Of a DNA stretch of 64,000 nt, positions 15,747 to 24,253 are shown one piece after another (the first letter of the stretch is position 1; every line of letters starts with the position of its first letter). Origin of the DNA: Spartobacteria bacterium (GTDB taxonomy: Bacteria > Verrucomicrobiota > Verrucomicrobiia > Chthoniobacterales > UBA10450); the NCBI GenBank assembly GCA_003167555.1, contig PMSN01000025.1, forward strand, positions 62,001 through 126,000. Direction: 5' to 3'. Made by a program: the position numbers and the translations under genes. The notes beneath the pieces were generated by a model. That model searched no databases, was not told the origin of the DNA, and saw only the letters and a list, made by a program, of their open reading frames with translations.

Positions 15747-16634
15747 TTATCTATGAACGCAGAGACTCAACTCTCTTCCCATTCTGTTCATGAACCATCG
15801 ACGCACGGTCAGAGCAAGCGGCTGAATGTCTTCGTCGAGATACGGATTCTGCAAGCCGGCGCCTTTGTTATAGTGGTCGATCACATCCCAAAGCGTCTCC
15901 TGTGAGCCGTCGTGAAAGTAAGGCCCCGTCACGAGCACGTTGCGTATGTTTGGCGTCTTGAAGGAGGCAATGTCTTTCTCCTGCTTGGTAACGAGAAAGC
16001 GGCCCAGCGCTGACATGTCGGTTTGGATGGCGGCGCGATCGACGGCTTCTTTGTCGCCAGAGCTAACGAGTTGCTCGGCCTGGCGCGCCAGCGCGACGAC
16101 GTTGTGTTTGACGACAAAGACGCCGATGTTGTGAAAGTCGTTGTCCGTGAAATACGTGACGTCACGCTGGGTATCCGTCAAGGCATGACACTTATTACAG
16201 CGGGCCTGATTGTTGAAGAGTTCCCAGCCGCGCTTCGCGGAATCGTCAATCGCGTTCTTCTCGCCGGCGATGAAGCGATCGAACGGAGAATCGAAGGACA
16301 ACTGGGTGCGTTCATAGGACGCGATGGCACGCAGCAGATCGGGGCCGTTAACAGGACGGCCGAAGACGGCGCGGAAGGCTTGCTGGTACTCTTTGACCGC
16401 TGCAATCTGCGCCACAGCGGCAGCGAGGTTTGGGTGGCCCATCTCGACGTGATTGACAATGGGCAGGGCTGCTTGCTCCTCGAGCGTGTTTACGCGGCCG
16501 TCCCAGAACTGCGTTTTGTTGTAGAGGGCATTTAGAACTGTCGGTGCATTGCGTTGGCCGACGCGGCCCTGGACGCCAACAGAGGTGGGCTTCCGGTCGG
16601 TGAAAGCGAACGCTGGGTCATGCGGTCCCCGCCA
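15747..16634 (-). pseudogene. Body of the broken di-heme cytochrome c peroxidase gene
   Basis: Reading leftward from about 16634: PHDPAFAFTDRK, GQRNAPTVLNALYNKTQFWD, EEQAALPIVNHVEMGHPNL, then RCNKCHALTD (second heme motif CxxCH) and the NVLVTGPYFHDGSQ segment. The first heme motif, expected as CxxCH before DPA, reads PH instead of CH, and the signal peptide is missing, so the 5' end is decayed. At the 3' end homology stops after IQPLAL and runs into TVRRWFMNRM. The continuation of the protein is the fragment at 13505. Confidence 0.8.
15810..15941. repeat. 132-bp direct repeat, copy 2
   Basis: Partner of 13685-13816. The homology ends sharply at both sides: leftward in unrelated sequence, rightward where copy 1 loses peroxidase similarity. 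Confidence 0.9.
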
Positions 16635-16702
16635 GCATCACCACAAGGATCAAGATCCGTTCCCCCTTAGAACGAGGCCTGAGTTGCGCCTCAGTCGTGA
16701 TA

Positions 16703-17202
16703 TTATTTCGGGCTTCGCGCTTTACGCGCGCGGATGGTTGCCGCTTCGTCGTGAATATTGAGGATAGAAAGGTGGGTGGCACGGAACAGGTTCACGCAGC
16801 CAACGACCAGCCCACCTACACCGACAAATCCGAGCGCGATGCCGATGCCGCGACAGCATGAAGCCAAAGAGCTCCGGCCACGGAGATAAGCCCGGCGCCG
16901 AGCAAAGTAACGAGTGTGGCACAGGCAAATGCAGCCAGCGCGATGTAAATAGAGTGCAGAGCTCGTAGGAGCAGCGCCGCTTGTTTTTCGACACGCTCCA
17001 CTTGTGCGGCAAAAAAATTAGACAATTCGCCGGCTTCCGATTTCGCGAAAAAGCTGTGCATGCGGTCATGCGCGCGCATCATCCGATTGACGGTACTCAT
17101 GGCCAGCACGCTCGACGCGTTCGTCAGCAATGCGGGCGCAACGACGAAGGTCAACGGAGCGAAGGGGCTTTGCAAAAGAGTTGATGGATCCATGGTTACC
17201 AT
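16703..17202 (-). pseudogene. DUF2721 membrane protein gene with a frameshift
   Basis: The first frame (ATG 17202) gives PLTFVVAPALLTNASSVLAM, NRMMRAHDRMH and a hydrophobic helix, all typical of DUF2721. Near 16,860 family likeness moves into another frame: RGIGIALGFVGVGGLVVG, VNLFRATHLSILNIHDEAA, ending at TAA 16703. The open frame instead stops at 16816 after 128 aa. One missing base (or two extra) explains this. Its start shares a base with the preceding stop (TAATG), so it was the translationally coupled last gene of the operon. A sequencing or assembly error is possible. Confidence 0.7.
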
Positions 17203-18134
17203 TAGGCGACTTTTCTCCGGATTGTTTCAAGACTTCTCCCGTGCTCGCTCGTTGAGTTGGGCTCCTTTCGATTGTCGCCCGCCATGAATTGGTAAATGGC
17301 CGAAAAATCTTCGGTCTCGTGTCCGTCGCGCATCGCGAACCGATAGATTTCCTTGGTTAGGTTCGCTACGGGCATTGCGACGCCGGCTTCGGACGCGCTC
17401 ACCGAAGCGAGATGCATATCCTTTTGCATCCAGCGCAGCGGAAATTCGGCTTCGTAATTTCCTTTCTCGATGTTCTCTCGCTTCGACGCCAGAAACGGCG
17501 CGACCGCAGGCATGCCGAGCAGAGAATCAAACAGCATCTTTTGTGAAAGCCCGAGTCCCTGGCCCAGCGCCATTGCTTCGGCAAAGGACGCCATTCCCAC
17601 GCCTAACAAGAGATTGATCACCATTTTCATCGAAGTCCCCATGCCGTGTCCGCCGGTGTGAACAATTTTGTTGCCCATGGACAGCAGCAACGGACGAACC
17701 ATTTCCAGGTCGATGGCGTCGCCGCCTACCCAGAAAACGAGCTTCGCCTCTTTAGCTACGGGCGCGGAACCAGTCACGGGCGCGTCGAGAAAACGTATCT
17801 GCCGGGCCGCGGCGCCCGTCGCCATCTTCTTTGAGAAGGACGGGTTGACCGAGCTGCAATCAACCCAAAGAGCACTTGGCTTGAGATGACTTAGAAATCC
17901 ATTCGCGCGCAGCGCTGCTTGTGCGACGGCGTCTGGATGTGCCAGCATCGTGAACAGGATGTCGACCTGGGCGGCCAGTTTGGCCGGCGATTCGGCAAAG
18001 GTTGCGCCTTTGTCCAGCAGTGGCTGTGCCTTTGCGCGAGTGCGATTAAAGACGACCAACTCGTAGCCGTGCTTTTGCAGGTTCGCCGCCATGCGGCTCC
18101 CCATGATACCCAGTCCAATGAATCCAACTTTCAT
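17202..18134 (-). CDS. NAD(P)-dependent beta-hydroxyacid dehydrogenase (3-hydroxyisobutyrate dehydrogenase family)
   Basis: The 310-aa product has the N-terminal dinucleotide loop VGFIGLGIMGSRMA, the substrate-binding FLDAPVTGS, and GTSMKMVINLLLG, whose lysine is the catalytic residue of this family. The all-helical C-terminal domain is complete. Arg in VVFNRTRAKA after the second strand suggests NADP(H). Sequence alone does not separate succinic semialdehyde or glyoxylate reductases (GLYR type) from hydroxyisobutyrate dehydrogenase. It lies 13 bp after the aldo/keto reductase gene, pointing to a joint role in clearing reactive aldehydes or keto acids. Confidence 0.88.
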   Translation of the reverse strand: MKVGFIGLGIMGSRMAANLQKHGYELVVFNRTRAKAQPLLDKGATFAESPAKLAAQVDILFTMLAHPDAVAQAALRANGFLSHLKPSALWVDCSSVNPSFSKKMATGAAARQIRFLDAPVTGSAPVAKEAKLVFWVGGDAIDLEMVRPLLLSMGNKIVHTGGHGMGTSMKMVINLLLGVGMASFAEAMALGQGLGLSQKMLFDSLLGMPAVAPFLASKRENIEKGNYEAEFPLRWMQKDMHLASVSASEAGVAMPVANLTKEIYRFAMRDGHETEDFSAIYQFMAGDNRKEPNSTSEHGRSLETIRRKVA

Positions 18135-18147
18135 CTTGATTCCTTTC

Positions 18148-19146
18148 TCAGGCAGCCGTGACTAACTCCGGCTCGTTTATGTTGTTGCCTTCGATCTCGG
18201 CGATTTCTTCGGCGGTCAGACAAAGGTCCGCCGCGCCCACGATGCCCTCGACCTGCCTGGCGCTGCGTGCGCCGACGATCGCGCCGGTTACTGCTGGATT
18301 TTGCAGTGCCCACGCGATCGCGACCTGACCCGGCGGGCGCTCGTAGCGCTCGCCGACTTTCCGCAAGCGTTCAACGAGAGCGAGATTCTTCGAGAGCTTC
18401 GGCTCATGAAACTCGAGGTCGCGACTGCGCCAATCACTGTTAGGAAGGCGTGCTGCGCGTTCGCGTGTCATCGCGCCCGTCAACAAGCCGGAGGCCATTG
18501 GCGAATAGATAATCGTGCCAAGTCCGCTAGATCGACAATAAGGCAGAATTTCTTGTTCGACTTCTCGTCGAACTAACGAGTAGGGAGGTTGCAGCGAAGT
18601 GATCGGAGCGATCGCTTGCGCCCGGCGCATTTCGTCGACGCCGAAGTTGGAGACGCCAATCCATCGGACTTTGCCTTCTTTTTGAAGCTGAGCCATCGCG
18701 CTCCAGCCTTCTTCCAAGTCCTCGGTCGGCCAGTGAATTTGGTAGAGGTCGATGACATCGACCTTGAGCCGGCGCAGACTGTCCTCGCACTCGCGACGGA
18801 TGGACTCCGCCTGCAAAGAGCGATGAACGTATCCCTGCTCGTCCCAGCGCAGACCGCATTTGGTGAAAACGTAGGGCCGAGGTCCCGCCCAGCCTTTCAA
18901 TGCGGACGCCACAACTTCCTCAGAGTGGCCCATTCCGTAAACCGCAGCGGTGTCGATCCAGTTAACGCCCAGCGAGAGAGCGCGATGAATCGCCGCGATC
19001 GACGCCTGGTCGTCCTGTTCTCCCCAGCCAAATTCCCACCCTGACCCTCCAATAGCCCAGGCGCCGAAGCCAAGTGGGCTGAGGAACAGGTCGGAGTTAC
19101 CGAGCTGATTCAGTGTCATATTCATAGGGTCGAGTTTCGATGTCAT
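18148..19146 (-). CDS. Aldo/keto reductase
   Basis: The 332-aa product is a complete AKR barrel: LGFGAWAIGG, WIDTAAVYGMGHSEE with catalytic Asp and Tyr, YVFTKCGLRWDE with the catalytic Lys, LYQIHWPT with the catalytic His, and the C-terminal NADPH site GAIVGARSARQVEG. The ATG at 19146 has AAAGGAAC at good distance. Such enzymes reduce aldehydes and ketones with NADPH. It is the fourth gene of the minus-strand operon that starts at 20664. Confidence 0.92.
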   Translation of the reverse strand: MTSKLDPMNMTLNQLGNSDLFLSPLGFGAWAIGGSGWEFGWGEQDDQASIAAIHRALSLGVNWIDTAAVYGMGHSEEVVASALKGWAGPRPYVFTKCGLRWDEQGYVHRSLQAESIRRECEDSLRRLKVDVIDLYQIHWPTEDLEEGWSAMAQLQKEGKVRWIGVSNFGVDEMRRAQAIAPITSLQPPYSLVRREVEQEILPYCRSSGLGTIIYSPMASGLLTGAMTRERAARLPNSDWRSRDLEFHEPKLSKNLALVERLRKVGERYERPPGQVAIAWALQNPAVTGAIVGARSARQVEGIVGAADLCLTAEEIAEIEGNNINEPELVTAA

Positions 19147-19176
19147 GGTCCAGTTCCTTTCGGGTTGGGTGGCGGT

Positions 19177-19350
19177 TTATGCAGGGTACCAAAAGAACTC
19201 GTTCGCGAATTCCAGAATCGCAGCCACTGCAATCAGAATGAGCAGGCCATACACGACCGTCTCAAGCAGCGCGCGTTTCTTTTCCTCCGAACGCACGAGC
19301 AGTGAGTAGGTTGATTCTTCCCTTGTCTTGTTTGGTTCGTTTGTTTTCAT
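19177..19350 (-). CDS. 57-aa single-pass membrane protein
   Basis: The translation starts MKTNEPNKTREESTYSLL and has one transmembrane helix (VVYGLLILIAVAAILEF) followed by a short FFWYPA tail. It lies 30 bp before the aldo/keto reductase start and 53 bp after the receiver gene, in the same direction. Both its charge layout and its place inside an operon favour a real small protein. No family recognised. Confidence 0.6.
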   Translation of the reverse strand: MKTNEPNKTREESTYSLLVRSEEKKRALLETVVYGLLILIAVAAILEFANEFFWYPA

Positions 19351-19403
19351 AGGTTTCGTTTTTATGTGAGAGTTTGTTTCGTTTTATGCCTTGCGATTCT
19401 TCG

Positions 19404-19790
19404 TTAGGCCGCCACCAGTTGGTAATGCGTGGCGTTTAGGTCTGCGATGGCCGCGGTGAGCATGGACGCATGGCGCGGCTTAGTGAGACAACTCCGGGCA
19501 CCGTTTGCGTAGGCAACCGCAGTGGCATGGTCTGCGTCTTCCGACGTGGTTACGAGAATAGGCAGTTGCTCGTAACAAGTATGCACCGCGCTGAGGAGTG
19601 TCATGCCACGACAGCCTCCGTCGAAGTCCATTAACGCGAAGTCCAGGTTGCGACCGCGTTGACAAACAATTTGCAGAGCGTCGGCGACAGTTCGGGCGAT
19701 GCGAACGATGGCGCCGGTGCCGGATAATGCTTCACGCAGCAGGCTGTCGAAGTTAGGATCGCGGGTGTAGAGAAGAACCTGTGGCTTCAT
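19404..19790 (-). CDS. Single-domain response regulator (receiver only)
   Basis: I use the ATG at 19790 (128 aa), which has AAAGGAA upstream; the TTG six bases earlier is less likely. VLLYTRDPNF supplies the acidic residue, LDFALMDFDGG holds the probable phospho-aspartate, TTSED follows strand 4, and CLTKPRH holds the conserved lysine. The acidic pocket has only one clear acidic residue at strand 1, so phosphorylation may be weak. There is no output domain. It may relay or titrate phosphate for the histidine kinase at 25025; that link is an inference. Confidence 0.75.
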   Translation of the reverse strand: MKPQVLLYTRDPNFDSLLREALSGTGAIVRIARTVADALQIVCQRGRNLDFALMDFDGGCRGMTLLSAVHTCYEQLPILVTTSEDADHATAVAYANGARSCLTKPRHASMLTAAIADLNATHYQLVAA

Positions 19791-19824
19791 TTCCAATTTC
19801 CTTTAGTCACTGGAGATGCGTTGT

Positions 19825-20664
19825 TCAGTTCGTCGCAACCTGCGACAATCCCAAGGCTTGGAGCGTGTCAGGCGTAAGACTTCCGGTGACGGTCAGGTTT
19901 TGCTGTGCCTGATAGCGCGCGACTGCGTCACGCGTCGTCGGTCCGAATAAGCCGTCGATTGGTCCGCCGTAGTAACCTTGCTGGCTTAGCTGCGTCTGGA
20001 CGGCTGTGACCGTTGGATCAGGCGCGGAAGCAGTTGTCGTTGTGCCTTGGTAGACTGGCGGAACGTCCGTGGAATCACCTATGAAATAATCATACGGGTA
20101 GTAGTCGTAGGTGTAATACGGGTAGTAGTCCCATGGGTAAAATCCGGCATCGAGTCCGATCCAACTATCGCCGTTGTAGGCCCACCAATGATTATTCTCA
20201 TAGTGTGCACGCCGGCGGTCCCAATCAGGGTGTGAGGTTGCCCTTTGACGCTGATAGATGTGGTCCGTTCGTCCATTCAGGGCCGTTGTTCCACGGGCGG
20301 TCGGCGCTACCGATGGGTTGGTTGGCCGCGATCCTTGGGTAATACGATTGCTGGACGAACGAGTCTGTTGCCGATTAGGCGCATTTGTTGAGCGAACGGT
20401 CGGAGTTACCGCTCGGTTCGTTAGTCTGTTGGTACTGCGAGCAGATGGGGCTACCGGCCGTATGGTTGGTCTGGATGAGACAGAAGGCCGAAATGATGGA
20501 CGCGCCCCAAATGAAGACATGCGCGGTGCTCCGCCAAAGCGCGGACCTCCTCCAAAGTGTGCTCCGCCACTAAAATGTGCTCCACCTCCGCCGCGAACCG
20601 ACGCGACGTCAACGAGGGCGATCGATGTGATCCCGACTAAAGTTAGTAATGTCAATGTTTTCAT
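19825..20664 (-). CDS. Secreted low-complexity protein with C-terminal peptidoglycan-binding domain
   Basis: The 279-aa product has a Sec signal peptide, a Gly/His/Phe repeat segment (GGGAHFSGGAHFGGGPRFGG), a Thr/Arg/Asn-rich linker, an aromatic patch (YPWDYYPYYTYDYYPYDYF) and, from about residue 215, a PG_binding_1 fold: VQTQLSQQGYYGGPIDGLFG, DAVARYQAQQNL. It probably anchors to cell wall or surface. It is the first gene of a six-gene minus-strand operon (this, receiver, small membrane protein, AKR, dehydrogenase, DUF2721) and has copy C of the conserved element 47 nt upstream. Confidence 0.82.
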   Translation of the reverse strand: MKTLTLLTLVGITSIALVDVASVRGGGGAHFSGGAHFGGGPRFGGAPRMSSFGARPSFRPSVSSRPTIRPVAPSARSTNRLTNRAVTPTVRSTNAPNRQQTRSSSNRITQGSRPTNPSVAPTARGTTALNGRTDHIYQRQRATSHPDWDRRRAHYENNHWWAYNGDSWIGLDAGFYPWDYYPYYTYDYYPYDYFIGDSTDVPPVYQGTTTTASAPDPTVTAVQTQLSQQGYYGGPIDGLFGPTTRDAVARYQAQQNLTVTGSLTPDTLQALGLSQVATN

Positions 20665-20695
20665 ATCCCAAGATCGTTACTCTTCCGTTCTGCGA

Positions 20696-20759
20696 CCATG
20701 ATGCGTCCGTGGGATTTTGCGTTGTTACGTAAGAGTTGCCGCTGGCTCCCTCTTTCGAG
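20696..20759 (-). promoter_or_regulatory. Conserved 64-bp upstream element, copy C
   Basis: On the minus strand: CTCGAAAGAGGGAG (20759-20746), exactly 25 nt, GCAAAATCC (20720-20712), CACGGACGCATCATGG. Box 2 ends 47 nt before the ATG at 20664. Beyond the element, copies A and C also share GAACGGAAG and CTTGG in the leader. Confidence 0.82.
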
Positions 20760-20767
20760 TGAGAGCC

Positions 20768-21127
20768 TCAAAAAAGCGGCCAGAACATTGCGATCAATGC
20801 GATCAGTATCGCCATCCCTGGAAGGATGAGATTGCGTGAACTGGCACGGTCCCATGTGGGACGATAGGCACGCCGATTCGCGGGGCGTCCCAAGATAAGA
20901 CGCAGACTATCCGGATGGTCATCAAAAATTAGAATGCGCCGTATGGTCTTGACTGGGCCGGTTGTTGCCGGCAGACGGCTTGTCTTCTTAATGACGAAGA
21001 TCCTCCTTCGGAGGCAGGGCCGCTCGCGGACAGAAGGCACGGCATTGCGATCACTGTGCTCGTTCTGTTCCCTAACGAATTGGGTCGGGAACGTCGTTGA
21101 TCGCTCCGGAAAGTTATTTCTTTTCAT
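20768..21127 (-). CDS. Small protein with C-terminal membrane helix
   Basis: I start at ATG 21127 (119 aa), preceded by GGTGAG; a GTG lies nine bases earlier. The N-terminal half is basic and looks unstructured. The middle reads RRILIFDDHPDSLRLILG, and the C-terminus is one hydrophobic helix (PGMAILIALIAMFWPLF). The IFDDHPDSLR stretch resembles the first strand of a receiver domain, but nothing else of that fold is present. Copy G of the conserved element lies upstream. Function unknown. Confidence 0.6.
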   Translation of the reverse strand: MKRNNFPERSTTFPTQFVREQNEHSDRNAVPSVRERPCLRRRIFVIKKTSRLPATTGPVKTIRRILIFDDHPDSLRLILGRPANRRAYRPTWDRASSRNLILPGMAILIALIAMFWPLF

Positions 21128-21161
21128 GACTCTCACCGTACGGTGGCGAACGCCCCTGTCG

Positions 21162-21225
21162 CTACGACGCGTGCGAGGGATTTACGCGTGACCCTCAAGG
21201 AGAGTGTGTGGCTCCTTCTTTCGGT
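21162..21225 (-). promoter_or_regulatory. Conserved 64-bp upstream element, copy G
   Basis: On the minus strand: ACCGAAAGAAGGAG (21225-21212), exactly 25 nt, CGTAAATCC (21186-21178), CTCGCACGCGTCGTAG. It is more diverged than copies A, C, D and F, but the spacing is unchanged and box 2 ends 50 nt before the ATG at 21127. Confidence 0.7.
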
Positions 21226-21275
21226 AGATTGGCCAGGGATATGTCCCAGCGTGCTCTCAGATCGGAGCTGCCTTC

Positions 21276-21554
21276 TTAAGCACGCAAAACGTCGATTAGG
21301 ATGCCGACTATCAGCGTTGTTAATCCGCCCCAAACCAATACGAGTAACTGTATTCGATCGTCGCGGACTTCAGGCACATCATTCTCGACGGTGGGGTCGC
21401 GAGCAAAAAGTTGGTGTCGCCTGCGGAAGATCAGAATGCCCACTAAGACGAGAGCAAGGGCTGCGATACTGAAGGCTCCTCGTAGGGCCGGGACGCCGGT
21501 CTGCTCAATTGCAGCGATAACCGGGGTTATTTGACGACTGATCAGATTTTTCAT
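21276..21554 (-). CDS. 92-aa two-helix membrane protein of the oxalate operon
   Basis: There are two hydrophobic helices (SIAALALVLVGILIF and LLVLVWGGLTTLIVGILI) separated by a charged loop with FRRRHQLFARDP. It begins 7 bp after the antiporter gene stop, in the same direction, so it is probably co-transcribed with oxalate decarboxylase and the antiporter. No family recognised; an accessory of the transporter is a guess from context. Confidence 0.65.
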   Translation of the reverse strand: MKNLISRQITPVIAAIEQTGVPALRGAFSIAALALVLVGILIFRRRHQLFARDPTVENDVPEVRDDRIQLLVLVWGGLTTLIVGILIDVLRA

Positions 21555-21561
21555 TTTTAGG

Positions 21562-22818
21562 TTAGCGACCGGGAGCGAGTGAGGCCGTGCCCGGCAGGTT
21601 ATTCGATCTAAGAGCCCCTAGTTTCGGCGGCGAGATAAAAATGGGAACGAGAACTGACGCCGCCATTACTCCGGCAATGATGTGCAGCGCTCCACCATAG
21701 GAACCGTCTACCTCCCGCATATGCGCAATGAGGAGCGGCCCGAACGCGCTGGCGGCTCCCCAGGCCGTGAGCATCAGGCCGTAGATCGGCCCAACATTCC
21801 TGGAACCAAAATAATCCGCGGCAAATGCCGGCATCGTCCCGAATCCGCCGCCGTAACACATCAGCACAACGAACGTGACTATCGTCATCGACAACGCAGC
21901 TTGGCTATTTGGAAGTAACCAAAAAAGGAATGCTTGAACGACGAACATCACGACAAAGGTCGCCCGCCTTGTCATCAAGTCAGAAGCCCAAGCCCAAAAG
22001 ACCCGGCCCACAGCGTTCCCGATACTAACCAGGCCGACCATTCCCGCCGCCGCGACGGCAGTCACGCCAGTTAATTCCTGAAAAATAGGCGCCTCCTGCG
22101 AGATGATCGAAATGCCCGCGCATGTATTTAGAAACAGCAGGAGCCAGAGAGCGTAACATTGCCAGGTTTTGAGCGCCTCGCTCAGGGTGTAGTCGTGTCC
22201 GGCACGTTGTGAGGTTTGGGAAGGTGTCGACCGCCATCCCTCGGGTCGCCAACCATTGGGCGGATTGCGCATAAAGAATCCGGCAACGACCGTCACGATC
22301 AGAAAGGCGGTGCCGAGATACGCAAAGGTGTTTAAGACTCCCACGCTTTGAATAAGTCGGGTTGCCAAAGGTGCCGTGATAAGAGCTCCTGCCCCGAAGC
22401 CACCGACGGCGACGCCGGTAATAAGTCCGCGGCGATCCGGGAACCATTTTACCAGGACCGCCACCGGAACAATGTAAGCGAACCCGAGACCGATCCCTCC
22501 AATCAAGCCATAGCTAAGGTATAGCCACCACAACTTGTTCGCCGAAAAGCTCGCCAGGAATACTCCAAGCCCATAGAGCGTGCCGCCGGTGACCGCGACA
22601 ATGCGAGGTCCTTTGCGATTCAGCCACAGACCGCGAAGGAACGCGGCGATGCCGAGAACAAAGATGCTAATCGTAAACGTCAGCGTTACTTCGGAGATAC
22701 TCCAACCGAATTGCTTCGCGAGCGGACCACGGAAGACGCTCCAGGCATAGACAGCGCCCAAGGCCAGCTGCATGCACACTCCGGCGAGCGCGATGTGCCA
22801 ACGATTAAGTGCTTTCAT
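21562..22818 (-). CDS. MFS transporter of the oxalate:formate antiporter (OFA) family
   Basis: The 418-aa product has twelve predicted helices. The N-terminal signature WHIALAGVCMQLALGAVYAWSV is typical of the OFA family, as are GLIGGIGLGFAYIVPVAVLVKWFPDRRG and GVAVGGFGAGALI. In Oxalobacter, OxlT exchanges oxalate for formate and so generates proton motive force. The ATG lies 8 bp after the oxalate decarboxylase gene stop, which makes an oxalate/formate substrate much more likely than for OFA proteins in general (some carry lactate). Key basic residues cannot be placed without alignment. Confidence 0.85.
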   Translation of the reverse strand: MKALNRWHIALAGVCMQLALGAVYAWSVFRGPLAKQFGWSISEVTLTFTISIFVLGIAAFLRGLWLNRKGPRIVAVTGGTLYGLGVFLASFSANKLWWLYLSYGLIGGIGLGFAYIVPVAVLVKWFPDRRGLITGVAVGGFGAGALITAPLATRLIQSVGVLNTFAYLGTAFLIVTVVAGFFMRNPPNGWRPEGWRSTPSQTSQRAGHDYTLSEALKTWQCYALWLLLFLNTCAGISIISQEAPIFQELTGVTAVAAAGMVGLVSIGNAVGRVFWAWASDLMTRRATFVVMFVVQAFLFWLLPNSQAALSMTIVTFVVLMCYGGGFGTMPAFAADYFGSRNVGPIYGLMLTAWGAASAFGPLLIAHMREVDGSYGGALHIIAGVMAASVLVPIFISPPKLGALRSNNLPGTASLAPGR

Positions 22819-22826
22819 AAATTCTC

Positions 22827-24089
22827 CTAGGAGAGAGGCATCATCACAGCGCCATTCTTCGGTATCGCATCGAGCGTCGCCTTATCGATGCGCAAATGCG
22901 CCATGACCAGCTCCGGCGGTGTGTGAGCGAGCCACTCCGAGAGCGAGAAGTCCGCATAGTGATCGCTCTTGAATATCTCGAGGAAGACAAGGTCGGTATC
23001 GCCCGTATTCTCGACGTAGTGCAGCAAGCTCTTCTGCACATATCCGACGTCTCCCTCCTGAAAGTCCATTGTCCGAGCTTTGTTGCCGGTCGCCACCACA
23101 GTCATTCGTCCCTTGCCGCTGATAAAATACTGCCACTCGTCCGCGTTCGGGTGCCAATGCAGTTCCCGCATTCCGCCCGGATGAACGGTGACCATGGCCA
23201 TCGCTGTTGTTGAGACTTTGAACTTGCTCGAATCAACGATGCGCACGTCGCCCCCTTTCGTCTGCTTCGTCGGCGGCATATCCAGCGTGCGAAAAGCGAA
23301 ATCCTTCGGTGATTTTCCCAGTGCTCCGGCCGCTGCTTTCTGATCGACCTCCAGTCCTCCTGGAACATCCGTTTGGAAAATAAACAGCTCTTGCTTGGGC
23401 ACATTCTGAAACGCTTGTTCGCCAACTCCAAAATTTTTTGACAGCACCTCGGGCGGTAGATGCGCCATCGCGTCGCTCAACAGCACCGTCTCTGACTCGG
23501 AAAACTCACCGTCGTCGAACACGAGCATGAATTCGCAACCGTCGGGCTGAAGCCCCTGAATCGAGTGCGGGATCCCGCTGGGGAAAAACCAAAGATCGTT
23601 TTTCTTCACATCGGCGACAAAACTCTTGCCGTCCGCGTCAATCGCCGTAATCCGCGCGGTCCCGTAAAGCATGATGGCCCACTCAGCGGCCGTGTGCCAA
23701 TGCAGCTCCCGGCAGCCTCCGGCTGTGAGTCTCATGTTTACGCCCGCCAGGGTCTTGGAGACGGGCAGTTCCCGAACAGTCACCTCACGCGACCATCCAC
23801 CTTCGTAAACCCGCTTGTTCGCAAAAGAGAACGGATACTTGAAGTTTTGGACCAGGCTCTTGGAGTCCGTGCCGGGTGGCCAGATGGAATCCGCGTTCTG
23901 GGCATCGAGCGCCGGATTGGCCGGGCCAGGATCACTCCTGCTTCGGTCCGCGGCCACCGCCGGCACTACTATTCCGACCGCGGCCAGTGCCGCCGCCCCT
24001 ACTCCAAGAAAGCGCCGCCGTGAAAGATCGTGCTTACCAAAGGTGGAATAGTTATCTGTCGTTTGTTCTGTTGTGATTGGTGAGTTCAT
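22827..24089 (-). CDS. oxdC: Oxalate decarboxylase, bicupin, Tat-exported
   Basis: The 420-aa product has a twin-arginine signal (LSRRRFLGVGAAALAA, about residues 22-37) and two cupin domains. Domain 1 carries RELHWHTAAEWAIML and FPSGIPHSIQG; domain 2 carries RELHWHPNADEWQYFISGKG and HYVENTGDTDLVFLEIFK. Each supplies the three histidines and one glutamate for manganese. The lid loop reads FSESET, keeping the glutamate that in Bacillus OxdC (SENST) protonates the intermediate, so decarboxylation rather than oxidation is expected: oxalate to formate and CO2. Most bacterial OxdC are cytosolic; this one appears periplasmic. It heads the operon with the OFA transporter, behind element D. Confidence 0.94.
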   Translation of the reverse strand: MNSPITTEQTTDNYSTFGKHDLSRRRFLGVGAAALAAVGIVVPAVAADRSRSDPGPANPALDAQNADSIWPPGTDSKSLVQNFKYPFSFANKRVYEGGWSREVTVRELPVSKTLAGVNMRLTAGGCRELHWHTAAEWAIMLYGTARITAIDADGKSFVADVKKNDLWFFPSGIPHSIQGLQPDGCEFMLVFDDGEFSESETVLLSDAMAHLPPEVLSKNFGVGEQAFQNVPKQELFIFQTDVPGGLEVDQKAAAGALGKSPKDFAFRTLDMPPTKQTKGGDVRIVDSSKFKVSTTAMAMVTVHPGGMRELHWHPNADEWQYFISGKGRMTVVATGNKARTMDFQEGDVGYVQKSLLHYVENTGDTDLVFLEIFKSDHYADFSLSEWLAHTPPELVMAHLRIDKATLDAIPKNGAVMMPLS

Positions 24090-24139
24090 GGCGACTGGGT
24101 TGGTTGATAGTTAACGCTAGCAGCGCAATCACCGGAATG

Positions 24140-24203
24140 GTCCTGCGCGTTGGCAGGATTTTCTGATCCTACTGAAGAATGGAGCGCGACTCCCTCTTTA
24201 GAG
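24140..24203 (-). promoter_or_regulatory. Conserved 64-bp upstream element, copy D
   Basis: On the minus strand: CTCTAAAGAGGGAG (24203-24190), exactly 25 nt, AGAAAATCC (24164-24156), TGCCAACGCGCAGGAC. Box 2 ends 66 nt before the oxdC start. GTAGGAT just upstream of box 2 can pair with ATCCTGC (7 bp, 6-nt loop). Confidence 0.82.
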
Positions 24204-24253
24204 GTAAAGGCGCGAGAGAATTGCCGCTCACAGTGACGAACTAGCTTGAAGCC

